64,000 bases of DNA from Hsuehochloa calcarea (taxonomy: Eukaryota > Streptophyta > Magnoliopsida > Poales > Poaceae), in contig CM070603.1 of the NCBI GenBank assembly GCA_036346395.1, positions 54,232,868 to 54,296,867 on the forward strand, written 5' to 3'. Positions 1 through 11,162 of this stretch are shown here, in pieces. The translations under genes and the position numbers were made by a program. The notes under the pieces were generated by a model, which worked only from the letters and a program-made list of their open reading frames with translations, did no database searches and was not told the origin of the DNA. Position 1 is the first letter of the stretch. Every line of letters starts with the position of its first letter.

Positions 1-79
1 ACGATCACGGAGGTCGCGGCGTTGGGATCCCGCCGAGTCCCAAGAAAGCACCGCGAGATTCCTGACCATCTGCGGGTAC

Positions 80-960
80 TTGCAAGGAACGGGTCCCCAT
101 CACCACCCCAACACGAAGTCTCTAACGGATGTACAGAGACCGGTTGTGGATGAACTTTCGCCTCGCTCACTTTCCTCAAGCGGACCGCACGCAGCGATGG
201 CACGCGCTGCTGGCGATGTCCCACGCGTGGAGGACCTTCAAGAGCCTGCTTGTCACGCAGTACGTGAACACGGGTCGGACGCCCTTCACGACGTATCAAT
301 TTTTGTCGCGGATACATGGGACGCCTTCGTGCAGATGAAGACGACGGCTGAATTTCAGGAGCAAAGTGCGGCGCATAGAGCTATCCAGGCACAAAACACT
401 CACCCCCACAGACTCGGCACCGCTGGGTACGCGGGTAAAGCCACGCAGTGGGCGGCGGAGGACGAGACTAGCGCGACGACCGCTTGCTATGATCTCGGAC
501 GAGCGCGCCGATCCCGGTTAAGAGCGAGGCATCGCCCACGTCTTCGGGCAACATCTCTCTGACAAACCCGGCAGACGAGGCAGTGTCTCAACGTCTGGTA
601 AATTTCTCGAACCACTTAATTGTTAATAAGTTCATAACTTCATGGTGTCTACAATAACATGATGTTCTCTTGCAGGAAGAATTGACTTCCGCATGTTCCC
701 AAGGTTCCTTCGAAGTAGACAGGGAGAAGGATGTACTGCCTCTGACACTCGGGAAACAAGGAGCACCGGTCGCACGCGAGGAGTTGGGGTTTACGTACCT
801 TGGAGGATGGATTCCCACACAACTCCGACACGTATAGGAGTAGGAAGAGATCCAAGGACCAAGACGACGCCGGTTGGAACATGTGATTATTTCACAATTT
901 CAAGAACAAATAACAAACTTGCGTAACCAAGTAAATCAACTCATGCAGCGCAAGCCGCCT
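80..960 (+). pseudogene. CACTA transposase (Ptta/En/Spm family) remnant
   Basis: Two overlapping reading frames together give a recognisable plant CACTA transposase segment. Around 129-300 one frame encodes a stretch with AWRTFKSLLVTQYVNTGRTP. From about 300 the match moves to another frame, with WDAFVQMKTTAEFQEQS and then HPHRLGTAGYAGKATQW. This order (W..FKS, TPF, WD.FV, HP.RLG..GYAGK) is the conserved block of the family. Further on, about 750-830, a TGRTRGVGVYVPW segment follows in yet another frame. At least two frameshifts and several stops show it is dead. The assignment rests on remembered family motifs and no search was run. Confidence 0.7.
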
Positions 961-1639
961 CGTTAATTTGGGAGCAAGTCCCGCCGACATCGGAGTAGCG
1001 TCGCGTCCACACATAATTCGGACATGACGACGCAAATTACCGATCGACGGCATCGAGGTAATGTACATCTCTGGAGTGCTCGAAAGATAGACCTATAGGA
1101 CGCCTTAGCTAATTGTGTACGCTTTTGTAGGAGCCGACGCCCTGCAAGCTCCAAGTGAGGATAGTAGGGTCGATTCCTATTGAGGTCAAGGGGTATGGTG
1201 TATCCATACCGGAAGGGGCGATCGACGGGTGCCCGGTGGCGCGCAGTTACGCCAGGTGCGGTGGACATGGTCCATGACAATTTCATGGCCATCCTACCGA
1301 GATTCCCGAACGAAGAAATCGTAACACTAGGGGATGCCACGCACACTTTTATCCAAAGGCCCAAGAAGGACATCGACCGACCCTTCATGGACGCGATATC
1401 GAGAGGACCTGCCTCTCCAATAGGACCTCGTCGATGAGTCCGCCTCAACCAAAGCTTCAGAAGGCCGCCACATCGCTTCCCGTCGAGAAGACGACAAAGG
1501 GACAAGAAAAGCGTGTCACCATATCGGTCCCGAGGCGCCACACGGAAGACGCCCTCACCGCCTCGTTAAGGAGAAATCAAATCGAAGAACATTAAGGCAC
1601 CTCCCAAACCCGTGAAATACTCCTCGGAAGTCCGCTGGT

Positions 1640-2600
1640 CTCTGCGCGAAATAAAGAGCTCGGAGTAGCTTGTCAAGCTTTGCATGATTGGTACTTGCGC
1701 AAGACCGGAGCGAAGGGGGTCATCTCGAATCACCGTCGATCACGGAGGGAGCATTTTCTCCACGAGCCTGGCCACTTCGTCGTGGGCTTCGAAGACTTAT
1801 ATGACTTATACAACCTAACTGCCCTCGACGCCTCACTTCTACGATGCTGGACACTGTAAGTGTGTGCAATCAATTTCTACACTCACGTGATACCGATAAA
1901 TATCATAACTCATCGCTATGTACGGATACATTATGAAATGTGCCCGTCGAATCAAAGAACCGGTGGGTTTCCTCGACCACACGTGGTCTCGAGCAAACAA
2001 TCAACCAAGACGCATCCTACGTCGAGAATTACATAAAATGGGATTGCTTGCTCGTAACGATGTGGAGTACATAATGGTACCCTACAACCGTAGTAAGTGC
2101 TTCAATATTTGCTATACAAATTACGTTTCAACATAGGTTTATATGACTATAGCGACATACACGAGTAGGTTCCACTGGATTCTTCTGATTCTTGTGCCAA
2201 AGAGGAACATGGTATTGTACCTTGATTCTCTACTCAACAAAAATCACGACTTCACCATTCTTAAAGAAATACTCGATGTGTATGTAGTCTTCCTCCGCAC
2301 ATAACTCTATTGTAGTCTTCCTTCGTTTTAAATGGACAAGGATAACTTTTTGAATCATGTAGGCGTTCATCGGCTATGTTGCCGAGGAGGTTTATACAAG
2401 GAACGACCGCCACACCGACTCACGAGGATGCGATTTCCAGACGCGCTACAACACAATAATCATATATCATACTCCGTAATATTGCGTCTCGAATCGATTG
2501 TGCATATATATGTAATTCTATTTTTGCAAGGCCGCCAAAGAAAAACGAGATCACCTATGCGCATTCTACGATGCCATCATATGCGACTATTGATTGCTTC
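1640..2600 (+). pseudogene. Ulp1-like (C48 peptidase) domain remnant of the CACTA element
   Basis: Successive frames contain a segment like F-EDLYDLYNLTALDASLLRC (about 1785-1855), then RRELHKMGLLARNDVEYIMVPYN (about 2017-2095), then HWILLILVP..NMVLYLDSL (about 2170-2235), and GGLYKERPPHRLTRMRFP after about 2388. HW-ILLV plus YLDSL is the hallmark core of the C48/Ulp1 domains carried by many plant CACTA and Mutator elements. Introns or frameshifts separate the pieces and the catalytic triad cannot be assembled. It is most simply the second gene of the same decayed element. Confidence 0.65.
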
Positions 2601-3049
2601 TAGGACTAACGATCCCGTGTTTGTCAATCTCGTAATAATTATCTCCTAATTATAAATTTAAATATATATGCTTACTACTTTACTCCGCTAGCGGCTGTGG
2701 CTTGAACATAGAGTTAAATGCACTCGAGATGGACCAGTCACGCACATTCGAGGAGCTCGTGGCTTCATCAAGGCAGACATAGTTAACACCAACGGAGAGT
2801 TTCACGCCGTCGACACCGATGAACGACCTCGAAACAGTTGATTCAATATTGTAATTCACTTTGACTGGTTGTAATTCAATTTGTAACTCTAGCGACAATA
2901 TATACTTGAAACATTCTTTTGTAATTGATTTTGAGTTAAATGATCACTTTGAGTTGTCAGCAATTATCTGTGACATGTTTCTACTTGCTAGTTTTCAGAG
3001 GGCATGGCTAGCAATTCCCGAGGCTAGCTGAAAATACGAAAAAATTCAA

Positions 3050-3400
3050 TTAGGTTAAAGGACTTATCACAGACGGTTCTAACAACGAACCGTCTGTGAT
3101 ACTAACCACAGACGGTTTGTAGTTGAAACAGTCTGTGATATTTCTTATCACAGACGGTTCCAACTACGAACCGTCTGTGATACTAATAATCACAGACGGT
3201 TCGTGGCTGGAACCGTCTATGATACTACATAATCACGCAGACGGTTCGACCACGAACCGCTCAGCGATTATTAGTATCACGAGCGGTTTTCAACCGCTCG
3301 TGATAACCGCCGTTATCTCGGACATAACATTTCAGACGGTTCAAAAACCGTCTGTGATGACTGTTACGAACCGTCTGTGATGACCTTTTCTGTAGTAGTG
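3050..3400. repeat. Subterminal repeats and terminal inverted repeat of the left CACTA element
   Basis: About ten copies of the core CAGACGGTT/AACCGTCTG occur in both orientations, mostly as head-to-head pairs separated by 6-14 bases. They end at the 3400 terminus. Such arrays are the binding region for the element's own DNA-binding protein in the CACTA family. Confidence 0.8.
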
Positions 3401-3419
3401 CTTCCTCCTTCTGTAAATT

Positions 3420-4290
3420 AGACCAAAAATCAATCCAATGGCAAATAAAATGAATCACTAAGATAGGTTTTACATGCCATTTTTTCTAGAAACACGCCGA
3501 ATTACGTGCTTTCCAGATGCTCCACAAAATGGTTGTTACGCCAACCAACACAAGCTTCCTAGTCTTCCTATCAAACCTCCCTACCGAAATAGAGAATAAC
3601 CAGGCGGTATCAACTGGGGGGCTAGGCAGGCCAAAAGTACAACTCGTGGTATTCCAAATATATCTCGCCAACGGACACAACAAGAACGGACGATCAATGC
3701 TTTCATCCATCCCACAAACATACATTTTGTGTCACTCACCCAACCCCTGCGGCCAAGACAATGTCTTTGATCAAAATGCTTTACTTCATCACTAACCAAA
3801 GGAAAATTTTAAGCCTTAGGGGTAGCTTAACATCCCAGATGAATTTATGAGGGAAGGCAATACTCCGCACCCTCAGAAAATTGTAAAAGGATTTGATCAA
3901 AAAGGTCCTCGATGGAGACAACATCCACACCAAACTATCACATTCCTCCTTTAGTATCACACCATTGCGGTCTGGTATAAGCCTATTCCATAGAACAAAC
4001 CCTTCTGCACACACCGACCTTCTGAATTTGATGTTCTTACACTCTTGCTCAAGGGCCTTTGCTACTGAGATATTTTTGGGCAAGTTAATATTGTATAATC
4101 TTGCATATCTTACTGGGAATGGCACATCCCCAAACCACAGATCCTCCAAAAATCTGATTCTGGTTCCATCTTCTAGTTTTCTCTTGCAGCAAGACAAAAG
4201 GATATCCTTTACTCCTATAACACCTTTCCAAAATGATGAATCCCCCACCTTATGCGGCACCTGAGCCAACGTGTTCTTACTAAGGTAATG
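3420..4290 (-). pseudogene. LINE (L1-like) reverse transcriptase C-terminal remnant
   Basis: On the minus strand, from about 4286 down to 3486, the translation begins YLSKNTLAQVPHK.GDSSFWKG and continues through W..DLWFGDVPF, FLIKSFYNFLR, FIWDVKLPLRLKIFLWLV. After a frameshift near 3790 it continues with C-x-RPFLLCPLARYIWN and ILWSIWKARNSACF. These are the linker and zinc-binding (zf-RVT) end of plant LINE ORF2. At least one frameshift separates the two halves. It lies 180 bases beyond the WRKY stop codon, in the same orientation as that gene. Confidence 0.75.
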
Positions 4291-4471
4291 AATTAATACA
4301 ACTTTTGCTGCTGCACAACCACGAAAGAAAAGAGAAGTGTATACACCATGAGCCCCGAGCTATCAAAACCCAAGAAGGAAACCAAGAACCTATCCTGAAC
4401 AGAGAAGAAAGGAAGCATGCGTGACTTGAGATCTATCTCAGTTCTGAACTCGTTCGAGCTGGCGAAGCCAT
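4291..4471 (-). other. 3' flank/UTR of the WRKY gene
   Basis: This is the interval between the WRKY stop codon and the LINE remnant. No clear polyadenylation signal was identified and there is no coding signal. Confidence 0.4.
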
Positions 4472-6779
4472 TCACATGGTCTCGCTGTTGGTATTGTTGC
4501 TAGTCGTGTTGTTGCTGCTCGTGATGTTGTTGTTGCTGTTATTATTTGCGTTGCTGTTGCCGGCCGCGTTCTGGCCGCCTATGATGGACGTGATGGCCGC
4601 GGCGAGCGCCACCGTGAAGTTCGGGTCCGCGGTGATCGCCGCTGCCGCTGCGCTGACGGTGTCAGCCAGAGGGTCCTGCAGGCCGATCGGCGGCCTCGGC
4701 CGTGCGAACTGCACGGCGTCCGCCGAGTCGGACGACATCTGCAGCCCGGAGAACTTGGACTGGTTGTACAGCACCTGCGGCGGCACTGCGAAGGCCGGGG
4801 CCGCCCCGCCGCCGGGCAGCGGCAACTGCAACTGCGCGGGCGCGGGCGGTCGCGCGGCGCTGAGCGGCACAGCGTTGGGCGCCCCGGGAGGGCCGTGGGT
4901 GAGGTCGAGCGTGACCGTCGGGAACGGCGCGGAGGCCGAGATGGTGGCCATGCTGGACGAGCACGGCAGCACGGTGCGCGCCAGGAAGTTGGAGCTCATG
5001 AGCCCCGCGCCGTCCGCGCTCGGCATGGAGCCCGAGAGCAGCATGGACGCCGCGGCCGACGTGGTCGACGCCATCGCCGTCGCAGCCGGCGGCAGCGGGT
5101 GGTTGTGCGTGCCCTCGTACGTGGTGATCAGGATGGACCGGTCCTCGGCGCACCGTTGCACCTGTTGGTCAATTCCGTCACGTATAAAAAGTTAGACCAG
5201 TCGATCACCCACTCCGATACGGTACTTGAGGTTGTACTCCTTTGACCAAGAACTTAATCAGTCGTGCATGGTTGGTTGGTTCGTTACCTGCTTGCGCACC
5301 GGGCAGCCGGTTGCCATGGTGCAGCGGTAGTACGCGCGTGGGCAAGGGTTTCCCTTCGCCATCTTCTGACCGTACTTCCTCCACTGGCATCCATCAGCGA
5401 TCTACGTCTCATGCATACAACAAAATCAAGATATATAGATTCGTATACAAGCTAGGACAACTTGAAATGGTAGTAGCACTAGTCTTACAATTGGAGCTTC
5501 AGATCGCGCGCGAACGGACACGCGGGCCTTCCTCATGGTGGCCTCCTGCGCTTGCTGGTCGTGGTCCCTGGCCGCCGCGCCCAGATGCTGGCCCATCGCT
5601 CGCCCGGGCAACCACCCCGTCGTGGACGGGCTGTCGCCGCGCTCCTGATCCTTGTTGCCGGTGGAAGACGAGCGGCGCGGGCTGCCCACCTGCGTGGACG
5701 AGTTGGACGGCTCCTCGGCCGCCTCGGCGCCGGCGCCGGCGCCAGCGCCAGAGGGGCCCAGATCGAGGAATTGCCTCGGCACGATGGCGCCCTCGGTCTT
5801 GCCATCCTAGAAACGAAAAAGGGAAATTGATCAATGATCCGGTTAATTTGTCCGTTGAGCTAAAGCTAAACTGATTCAATTCGTAGCACTGGTACTCTAT
5901 TTGGTGTGGCATGGACAGACTCGTAGCTAGCAAGCTAGGTGATATTATAGGGTGGTTGGTTATATTTTTACCGCGTGAGTCGGAGGTGGCTGCGGTTGGG
6001 TCGGAGGCATCTGGGTCTGGGTCCTTTGCTGCATGAGCGCGACGAGATGCATCTGGAGAGCCTGGTAGCTTCCTGTGACCTGGGTCAGCATCCCCCGCAG
6101 CCGCTGGTTCTCCTCGTTCATGCGGCCCAGCTCCGCCTGCATCGCCGCGAGCTGCAACACACACGACACGCGTGAATATCGATCGATCCACCGGTCAGAT
6201 CCACCATGTTCGCCATGGGCGGTTGCGACAACACCAATCGACGAGATCGCGATTAAGCTATAGCTCATGAATTAACTACCTCGTCGGTGTTCCCGCTGTT
6301 CTTGTCCTCGTCGGGCCGGGACGCCGCGTCGTCGTCGACCACCACGGACCGGTCGCTCCTCGTGTTGTTCGCGGGGAGAAGCTGCACGCAGGTACGCACG
6401 CCATGTGTAAGTAAGATCACCGTGAAAGACACAAGTGCCTGGCAAGGCATGCATGATAAGAATCAGCCAAGAAGCAGAGGCTAACGTTAATGGTGAGGTC
6501 CTCCTTCTTGATGGCGAGGCCGGAGGCGGCCGGCCCCTTCATGTCCTCCGCATCGGCTCCGGACGAGACCCGGCTCTTCTTCATGTTCTTCCTCTCGTCC
6601 GAGAAAAAGTCCACCTCGAAGGACCTCCGCCCCCTGCCGGCACCGTCGTCCGCCTCCATGCTCCTGTGGAACGGCGCCCGTGAGAGCAAGTTCAAGAACC
6701 CGAGCGGCCGCGGCGACGCGTCCAGAGCTAGCAGCCCTCCTCCTCCACCACCACCACCCCCAAGGTGGCCCTTGTCCAT
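4472..6779 (-). CDS. Group IIb WRKY transcription factor (WRKY6/31/42-like)
   Basis: Nuclear DNA-binding transcription factor that binds W-boxes (TTGACY). I read six exons, all joined in phase 0 at GT-AG introns: 6486-6779, 6280-6381, 5972-6151, 5489-5806, 5288-5401 and 4472-5161, giving 565 residues. Exon 3 (residues 133-192) starts a leucine-rich coiled coil (LAAMQAELGRMNEENQRLRG), the group IIb zipper. WRKYGQK is at residues 305-311, followed by C325-x5-C331-x23-H355-N-H357. The intron inside the WRKY domain falls just before VQR, the position typical of groups IIa/IIb. The C-terminus is rich in Ala, then Asn. Exon 1 has a polyglycine run after MDKGHL. In the family such factors act in stress, phosphate and senescence responses; the role here is inferred. 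Reading frame and all splice sites are intact. Confidence 0.93.
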
Positions 6780-6902
6780 GCAAATGGAAGGCCTTCTCAG
6801 AGAAGGGAAGAGAGAAGAAAACCTGGGGGAGAGAGAGAGAGAGAGACCAGAGAGGAGAAGAGTGGTGGAGTCTGAAGTCTCTCACCGGTGGAACAGGGCG
6901 CG

Positions 6903-6910
6903 TATTTAAA
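6903..6910 (-). promoter_or_regulatory. TATA-like box of the WRKY gene
   Basis: TTTAAATA on the minus strand lies about 125 bases upstream of the WRKY ATG, next to an A/T-rich run. A (GA)n tract at about 6829-6845 sits in the presumed 5' UTR, as is common in plant leaders. Confidence 0.5.
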
Positions 6911-7922
6911 AAAAAGAAAAAAAAGGGCGAGGTGCCTCGGGGCTCGAGACTGACATCAGGAGCTGCGTCAGTGCGGGAGCAGACGTGGCGAGTACCCACT
7001 GGCCAGAGGGAGAGACGACTGTAGCCTGGACGACCGGATCGCCCTTTCCGGCGAGGCGGGGGACGGCTCCATGTTATTTACGTGCGTGTCTACACATTTC
7101 CTCTTTGGCCTGCAACTTTTCTCCCTGGATCAGAATACCAACTCGTTAAGAAACCGGGAAAATTTATGGCAACGACAGGGACGACGCGACGCAAAGCGAC
7201 TCGCGTTTTTCCCGACTGCAACGGCGACTTCACCTGTCGGTCCAACGTTTTTCAACATCGCGTTGTTAGATTGGCCGTCGAGATACCACGGGCCGTTGCT
7301 AGTAACATTTTTTTTTTCTTTCCCGCAACACGCAACAGTTGCACTTGAAGGTGGGGTTGGGAATTGTTACCGTTTTTCACCAGCGATTGCATGCTGGCAG
7401 ATGGGTACGTGTCGCCTGATCGCGCCGGTCAATCACTATCACACTATGAGGTCTCTTCGCTCGTACTGTTTGTTTGTTTGTTTGTTTTGGGGTGCTCTTT
7501 GTCTTTGTACTGCACGAGGGATGGAGTATTCCACGGTCAGAACTCAGAAGATTCCTTCCCTAGATTATTTGCACCCAAACAAAACAAAGAGAAGAGAGAG
7601 AGAGAGAGAAAAGGATCAAAGCTAAAGAAAACGAGAGCAGGTCAGGTCTGGATTGGCCAGAAACGAGTTCATCGGGTTGGGTGCCTGCTGAGGTGGTGGT
7701 GCTGCTGCCGGTTGCTCGGCCACACAGCAGACTCGGATCTCCCCCGTTTGTTAATTACGTTCCGAGATCTTCTATGGCCGGGCTGGGCTGGGCCACTAGT
7801 TAATATGGGGTTTTACATACTGTTTAGCTCCGGCTTCGAGAAGGGTTAGTTAGGGGGTGGGTCAATAGGCGCAGGGACCAGTTCCACGAAACCTCCCCTC
7901 CCGATTGGGCCGGCCCTCTCCA

Positions 7923-7939
7923 AGTCAATGCCCTTGACC
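7923..7939 (-). promoter_or_regulatory. Paired W-boxes upstream of the WRKY gene
   Basis: TTGACT (minus strand, 7923-7928) and TTGACC (plus strand, 7934-7939) lie five bases apart in opposite orientation, about 1.15 kb upstream of the WRKY start. A third core, TTGACC on the minus strand, is near 7426. Closely paired W-boxes are common in WRKY gene promoters and allow auto- or cross-regulation. That is inference here. Confidence 0.4.
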
Positions 7940-8814
7940 CGCTCGGCCCCACCACCCGGACTCAACGAGCAGACAGCTTCCTTCTCTTCCTTTTTTCGGA
8001 TAATAGCTAGTATACGTACGCTACTTCAAGTTGTCCAGTTCCATCGTTGTTGCATCCATTAGCGGAGCTATAAATTCTCCAGACACATAAGTCTAAAATT
8101 CACCAAGATTAAAGAGATAAACAATTTGACCATAATGATTATATACTCTCTACGGCAGAATTTTTTAAGTGTACCGATACATACCGAGCACGCATGGCTA
8201 AGCTAGCCGGAGCAAATTAAAAGGCCCTAGGGGATAGGCATCTTGCCTTTGGACAAATTGTGCTGTGGGAACGGTCCAAGAAACGATATGTACGCACGTG
8301 CTGATTTTTGAACAGCTTCGTCGCTAAAAGTCGGCTCATGCCTTTTGATGCTTTTGACATTCGGTATAGTCGGTGCGTGGCTTATACTTGTACAGTATTG
8401 GCATGTGAACTTTGTGTTTTAGGGTGTAATCTAAAAAGTGTCAGCAATTTTTACATTGTTTGTTGGGAGAATACATATATGCACGCGTAAGCGCCATCGA
8501 GCGTGTGTAGCCTTGATCGGAGTCGGAGGGTAGCGGCCAGCTCAATCTATACTATGTAATATAGGGAAATTAAGTGCATAATAAAAAAAACAATATAATG
8601 AATGCAAACATGGTAGACGAAATTTACCTTGCTTGCCATGTCAATGTAGTTCTTTTTTAAAAAAAATAAATAAGTCGGGGGCATGATTTCCATTATTTAA
8701 AAATTACTAGCCGAGTGCCCTTGTTTCAACGGTCTTCAAATAACTATAATATAAGTTATTAACTTAGAAAATCAATATCCATTAAGTAATTATCATACAA
8801 ATGAAAGTTTCATA

Positions 8815-9390
8815 TATATATATAATTTGCATCTAATCAACAATCCATATATAATATTATTACAACCACAAATATAGATAATTTAATTATCCACAGAAAT
8901 TCATTCAAGTAACTTATAACTCAAAATGTGAGGGGGGGGGGAGCACTCATATCACCACCACCACCAAGTATTTCTTTATAATAAAAACTTAAACAACAAA
9001 AAATCCTCTTAAAAACTGATAATTTATTTGTGTTTTCTCTCTCTCACTCACTATAATCTAACAAAACAAATTGGTTGTTACAGTGATAATTTATTTCTGA
9101 TCAGTTATTCATCTCTATTTCCTTGAGAAATCAGGTGTTTACCTGCAAATACTACCCCTGTTCCAAATTACTTGCCGTTTAACAAGGGGCCGTATATTAG
9201 ATTTTGAATCATGCAATGAAAATATGAGTTATTAAGGCTTTCGATAATAATTACAGTAATCAAGAACAAAAATTATATAGATAAATTACTGTAATATATA
9301 TATAACGAAGTTGTAAATAAGCTTAAATTTAACTATTTTGGACTAAGAAAACCAGTTAAATGTTGTATAGACAGACTCAAAGTCGTTTTT
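8815..9390. repeat. Direct repeat copy 1 (about 576 bp)
   Basis: AT-rich sequence that recurs almost base for base at 10588-11162. The differences I see are the number of TA units at the left edge, one G in a run of 10-11 G, and one T at the right edge. A Stowaway-like edge (CTGTTCCAAATTACTTG) lies inside it. The two copies flank a truncated LTR element. Confidence 0.9.
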
Positions 9391-10587
9391 CTCCGATAGA
9401 TGGTTGTACCGCTTCGGGAACCGCTTCATCGGACAATTCTATGAGAGCCGGTTGCAATTCCCCAGATGGTCCGTTCGAGAAAAAATAGGTGCGTATTGTC
9501 ACCTCCAAGCGAAATTACATTCTTGACCAAGTCTTTCTAGTCGAAGGAAGTATCAATCGGAAGAGTTTTTTCTCCGATTCCCCTACTACGACCACCAGAC
9601 GGTCGTAGGGGTTTTTATGACGTTTTGATAGTCGTAAGCAACCTTCCTGACCAAGCAAATTTCTGGTCAAAGCAGCACTCAAATGTCGAGGAGTTTTTCC
9701 TTCGACTATCATTCTACGACATTCTCATGGTCGTAAGTCCATTTACGAAACCTTTACCAAGTAAGTTATTTTCACTTGAAGCTGGGGGGCTAGATGACGA
9801 GGATCTAATAATCCTCATTTTATCTTTTATCTATAATTCTTATTATGGGTAAATATGATGTCACATAGTCCCCGAGAGGTACCCTTATCTATAAGGGAGA
9901 AGCCCAACAAGTGATTGTAAGTTCTTCTACAATCACCCCCATAGTCGTAAGTCTTGCTACGACTATATCATGGTCGTAAGTCCTTCTACGACCACTACGA
10001 TCGTAAGTCCTTCTACGATCGCACCGGTCGTAAGTCCTTTTACGATCGCTACCGGTCGTAAGTTCTTCTACGACCGTAAACTTCACCACCTTATAATCAA
10101 ACCTACAGCGAGTGGGTCCAATTGATTAAGGAATCGAACGGTCTACACGCACTATTATTCCGCTTATTAATGGTGTGTAACTACCCCATTATCTCGGAAG
10201 ATAATTGCGGGACGGCGTGAAGAAGCCGAGGCGTCGGTAATTATCGCCATCATGCGCTCACATCGGATTAATTAGGCGCATCTCCCGCAGGACAAAACGG
10301 CTACTTCTTCACGACTATATAAGGGCATCAATGAGAGAGATAAAGGGACACAGCGAACAAGAGCTAGTCAAGTAGGAATAACACAAGTGCTATTCTCTGT
10401 AAGAGTCTTAGTCTTTGACTTGATCATCAAGAATACCACACCACACAGGATTAGGGTTATTATTCTCTCCGGAGAAGGCCTGAATCTGTCTAAACATCCC
10501 GTGTCAATCCACTCTGCGTGATCTCATCTCTAGGAGACCCCCCGAATCAAACAATCTTTACGTAAGATCGGTTCTAATACACCGACA
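9391..10587 (+). mobile_element. 5'-truncated LTR retrotransposon end (internal fragment plus one LTR)
   Basis: About 9391-9855 looks like internal sequence ending in a purine-rich tract (GCTGGGGGGCTAG near 9781). From about 9856 an LTR begins with TGATGTCACATAGTCCCC. It has a U3 with six palindromes (9911-10076), a TATA box (CTATATAAGG near 10315), a transcribed part and a terminal CACCGACA ending exactly at 10587, where repeat copy 2 starts. No 5-bp target duplication is visible. No coding sequence was recognised. Confidence 0.6.
9911..10076. repeat. Array of six 26-28-bp palindromic units with covarying arms
   Basis: Unit stems are 9911-9919/9928-9936, 9941-9949/9958-9966, 9971-9978/9987-9994, 9998-10005/10014-10021, 10026-10032/10041-10047 and 10053-10060/10069-10076. 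Each has the form NNGTCGTA - 8-base loop (AGTYCTTC-like) - TACGACNN. The outer arm bases differ between units but stay complementary within each unit. Only unit 5 has a mismatch, a G-T pair. Confidence 0.9.
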
Positions 10588-11162
10588 CATATATAATTTG
10601 CATCTAATCAACAATCCATATATAATATTATTACAACCACAAATATAGATAATTTAATTATCCACAGAAATTCATTCAAGTAACTTATAACTCAAAATGT
10701 GAGGGGGGGGGGGAGCACTCATATCACCACCACCACCAAGTATTTCTTTATAATAAAAACTTAAACAACAAAAAATCCTCTTAAAAACTGATAATTTATT
10801 TGTGTTTTCTCTCTCTCACTCACTATAATCTAACAAAACAAATTGGTTGTTACAGTGATAATTTATTTCTGATCAGTTATTCATCTCTATTTCCTTGAGA
10901 AATCAGGTGTTTACCTGCAAATACTACCCCTGTTCCAAATTACTTGCCGTTTAACAAGGGGCCGTATATTAGATTTTGAATCATGCAATGAAAATATGAG
11001 TTATTAAGGCTTTCGATAATAATTACAGTAATCAAGAACAAAAATTATATAGATAAATTACTGTAATATATATATAACGAAGTTGTAAATAAGCTTAAAT
11101 TTAACTATTTTGGACTAAGAAAACCAGTTAAATGTTGTATAGACAGACTCAAAGTCGTTTTT
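10588..11162. repeat. Direct repeat copy 2 (about 575 bp)
   Basis: Near-identical copy of 8815-9390, beginning directly after the LTR end at 10587 and ending in the T-run before CCACGTAGG. Together with copy 1 it behaves like a very long target duplication around the inserted element. Confidence 0.9.

Larger units (their letters stand above)
1..3400 (+). mobile_element. Right part of a decayed CACTA (En/Spm-like) DNA transposon
   Basis: The element runs off the left edge. Its right terminus reads, on the minus strand, CACTACTACAGAAAAGG, a standard CACTA end, finishing at 3400. About 3060-3380 holds subterminal repeats, many copies of ACAGACGGTT and its complement arranged as short palindromes. 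Inside are plus-strand remnants of two element proteins: a plant transposase (Ptta/En/Spm type) and a cysteine protease-like (Ulp1/C48) segment. Both are broken by stops and frameshifts, so the copy cannot be autonomous. The 3-bp target duplication cannot be checked because the left end is outside the window. Confidence 0.85.

Noticed and set aside
7071..7849. Two plus-strand frames of 161-184 codons upstream of the WRKY gene
   Set aside because: No motif, no splice or start context, and they lie in the divergent promoter region.
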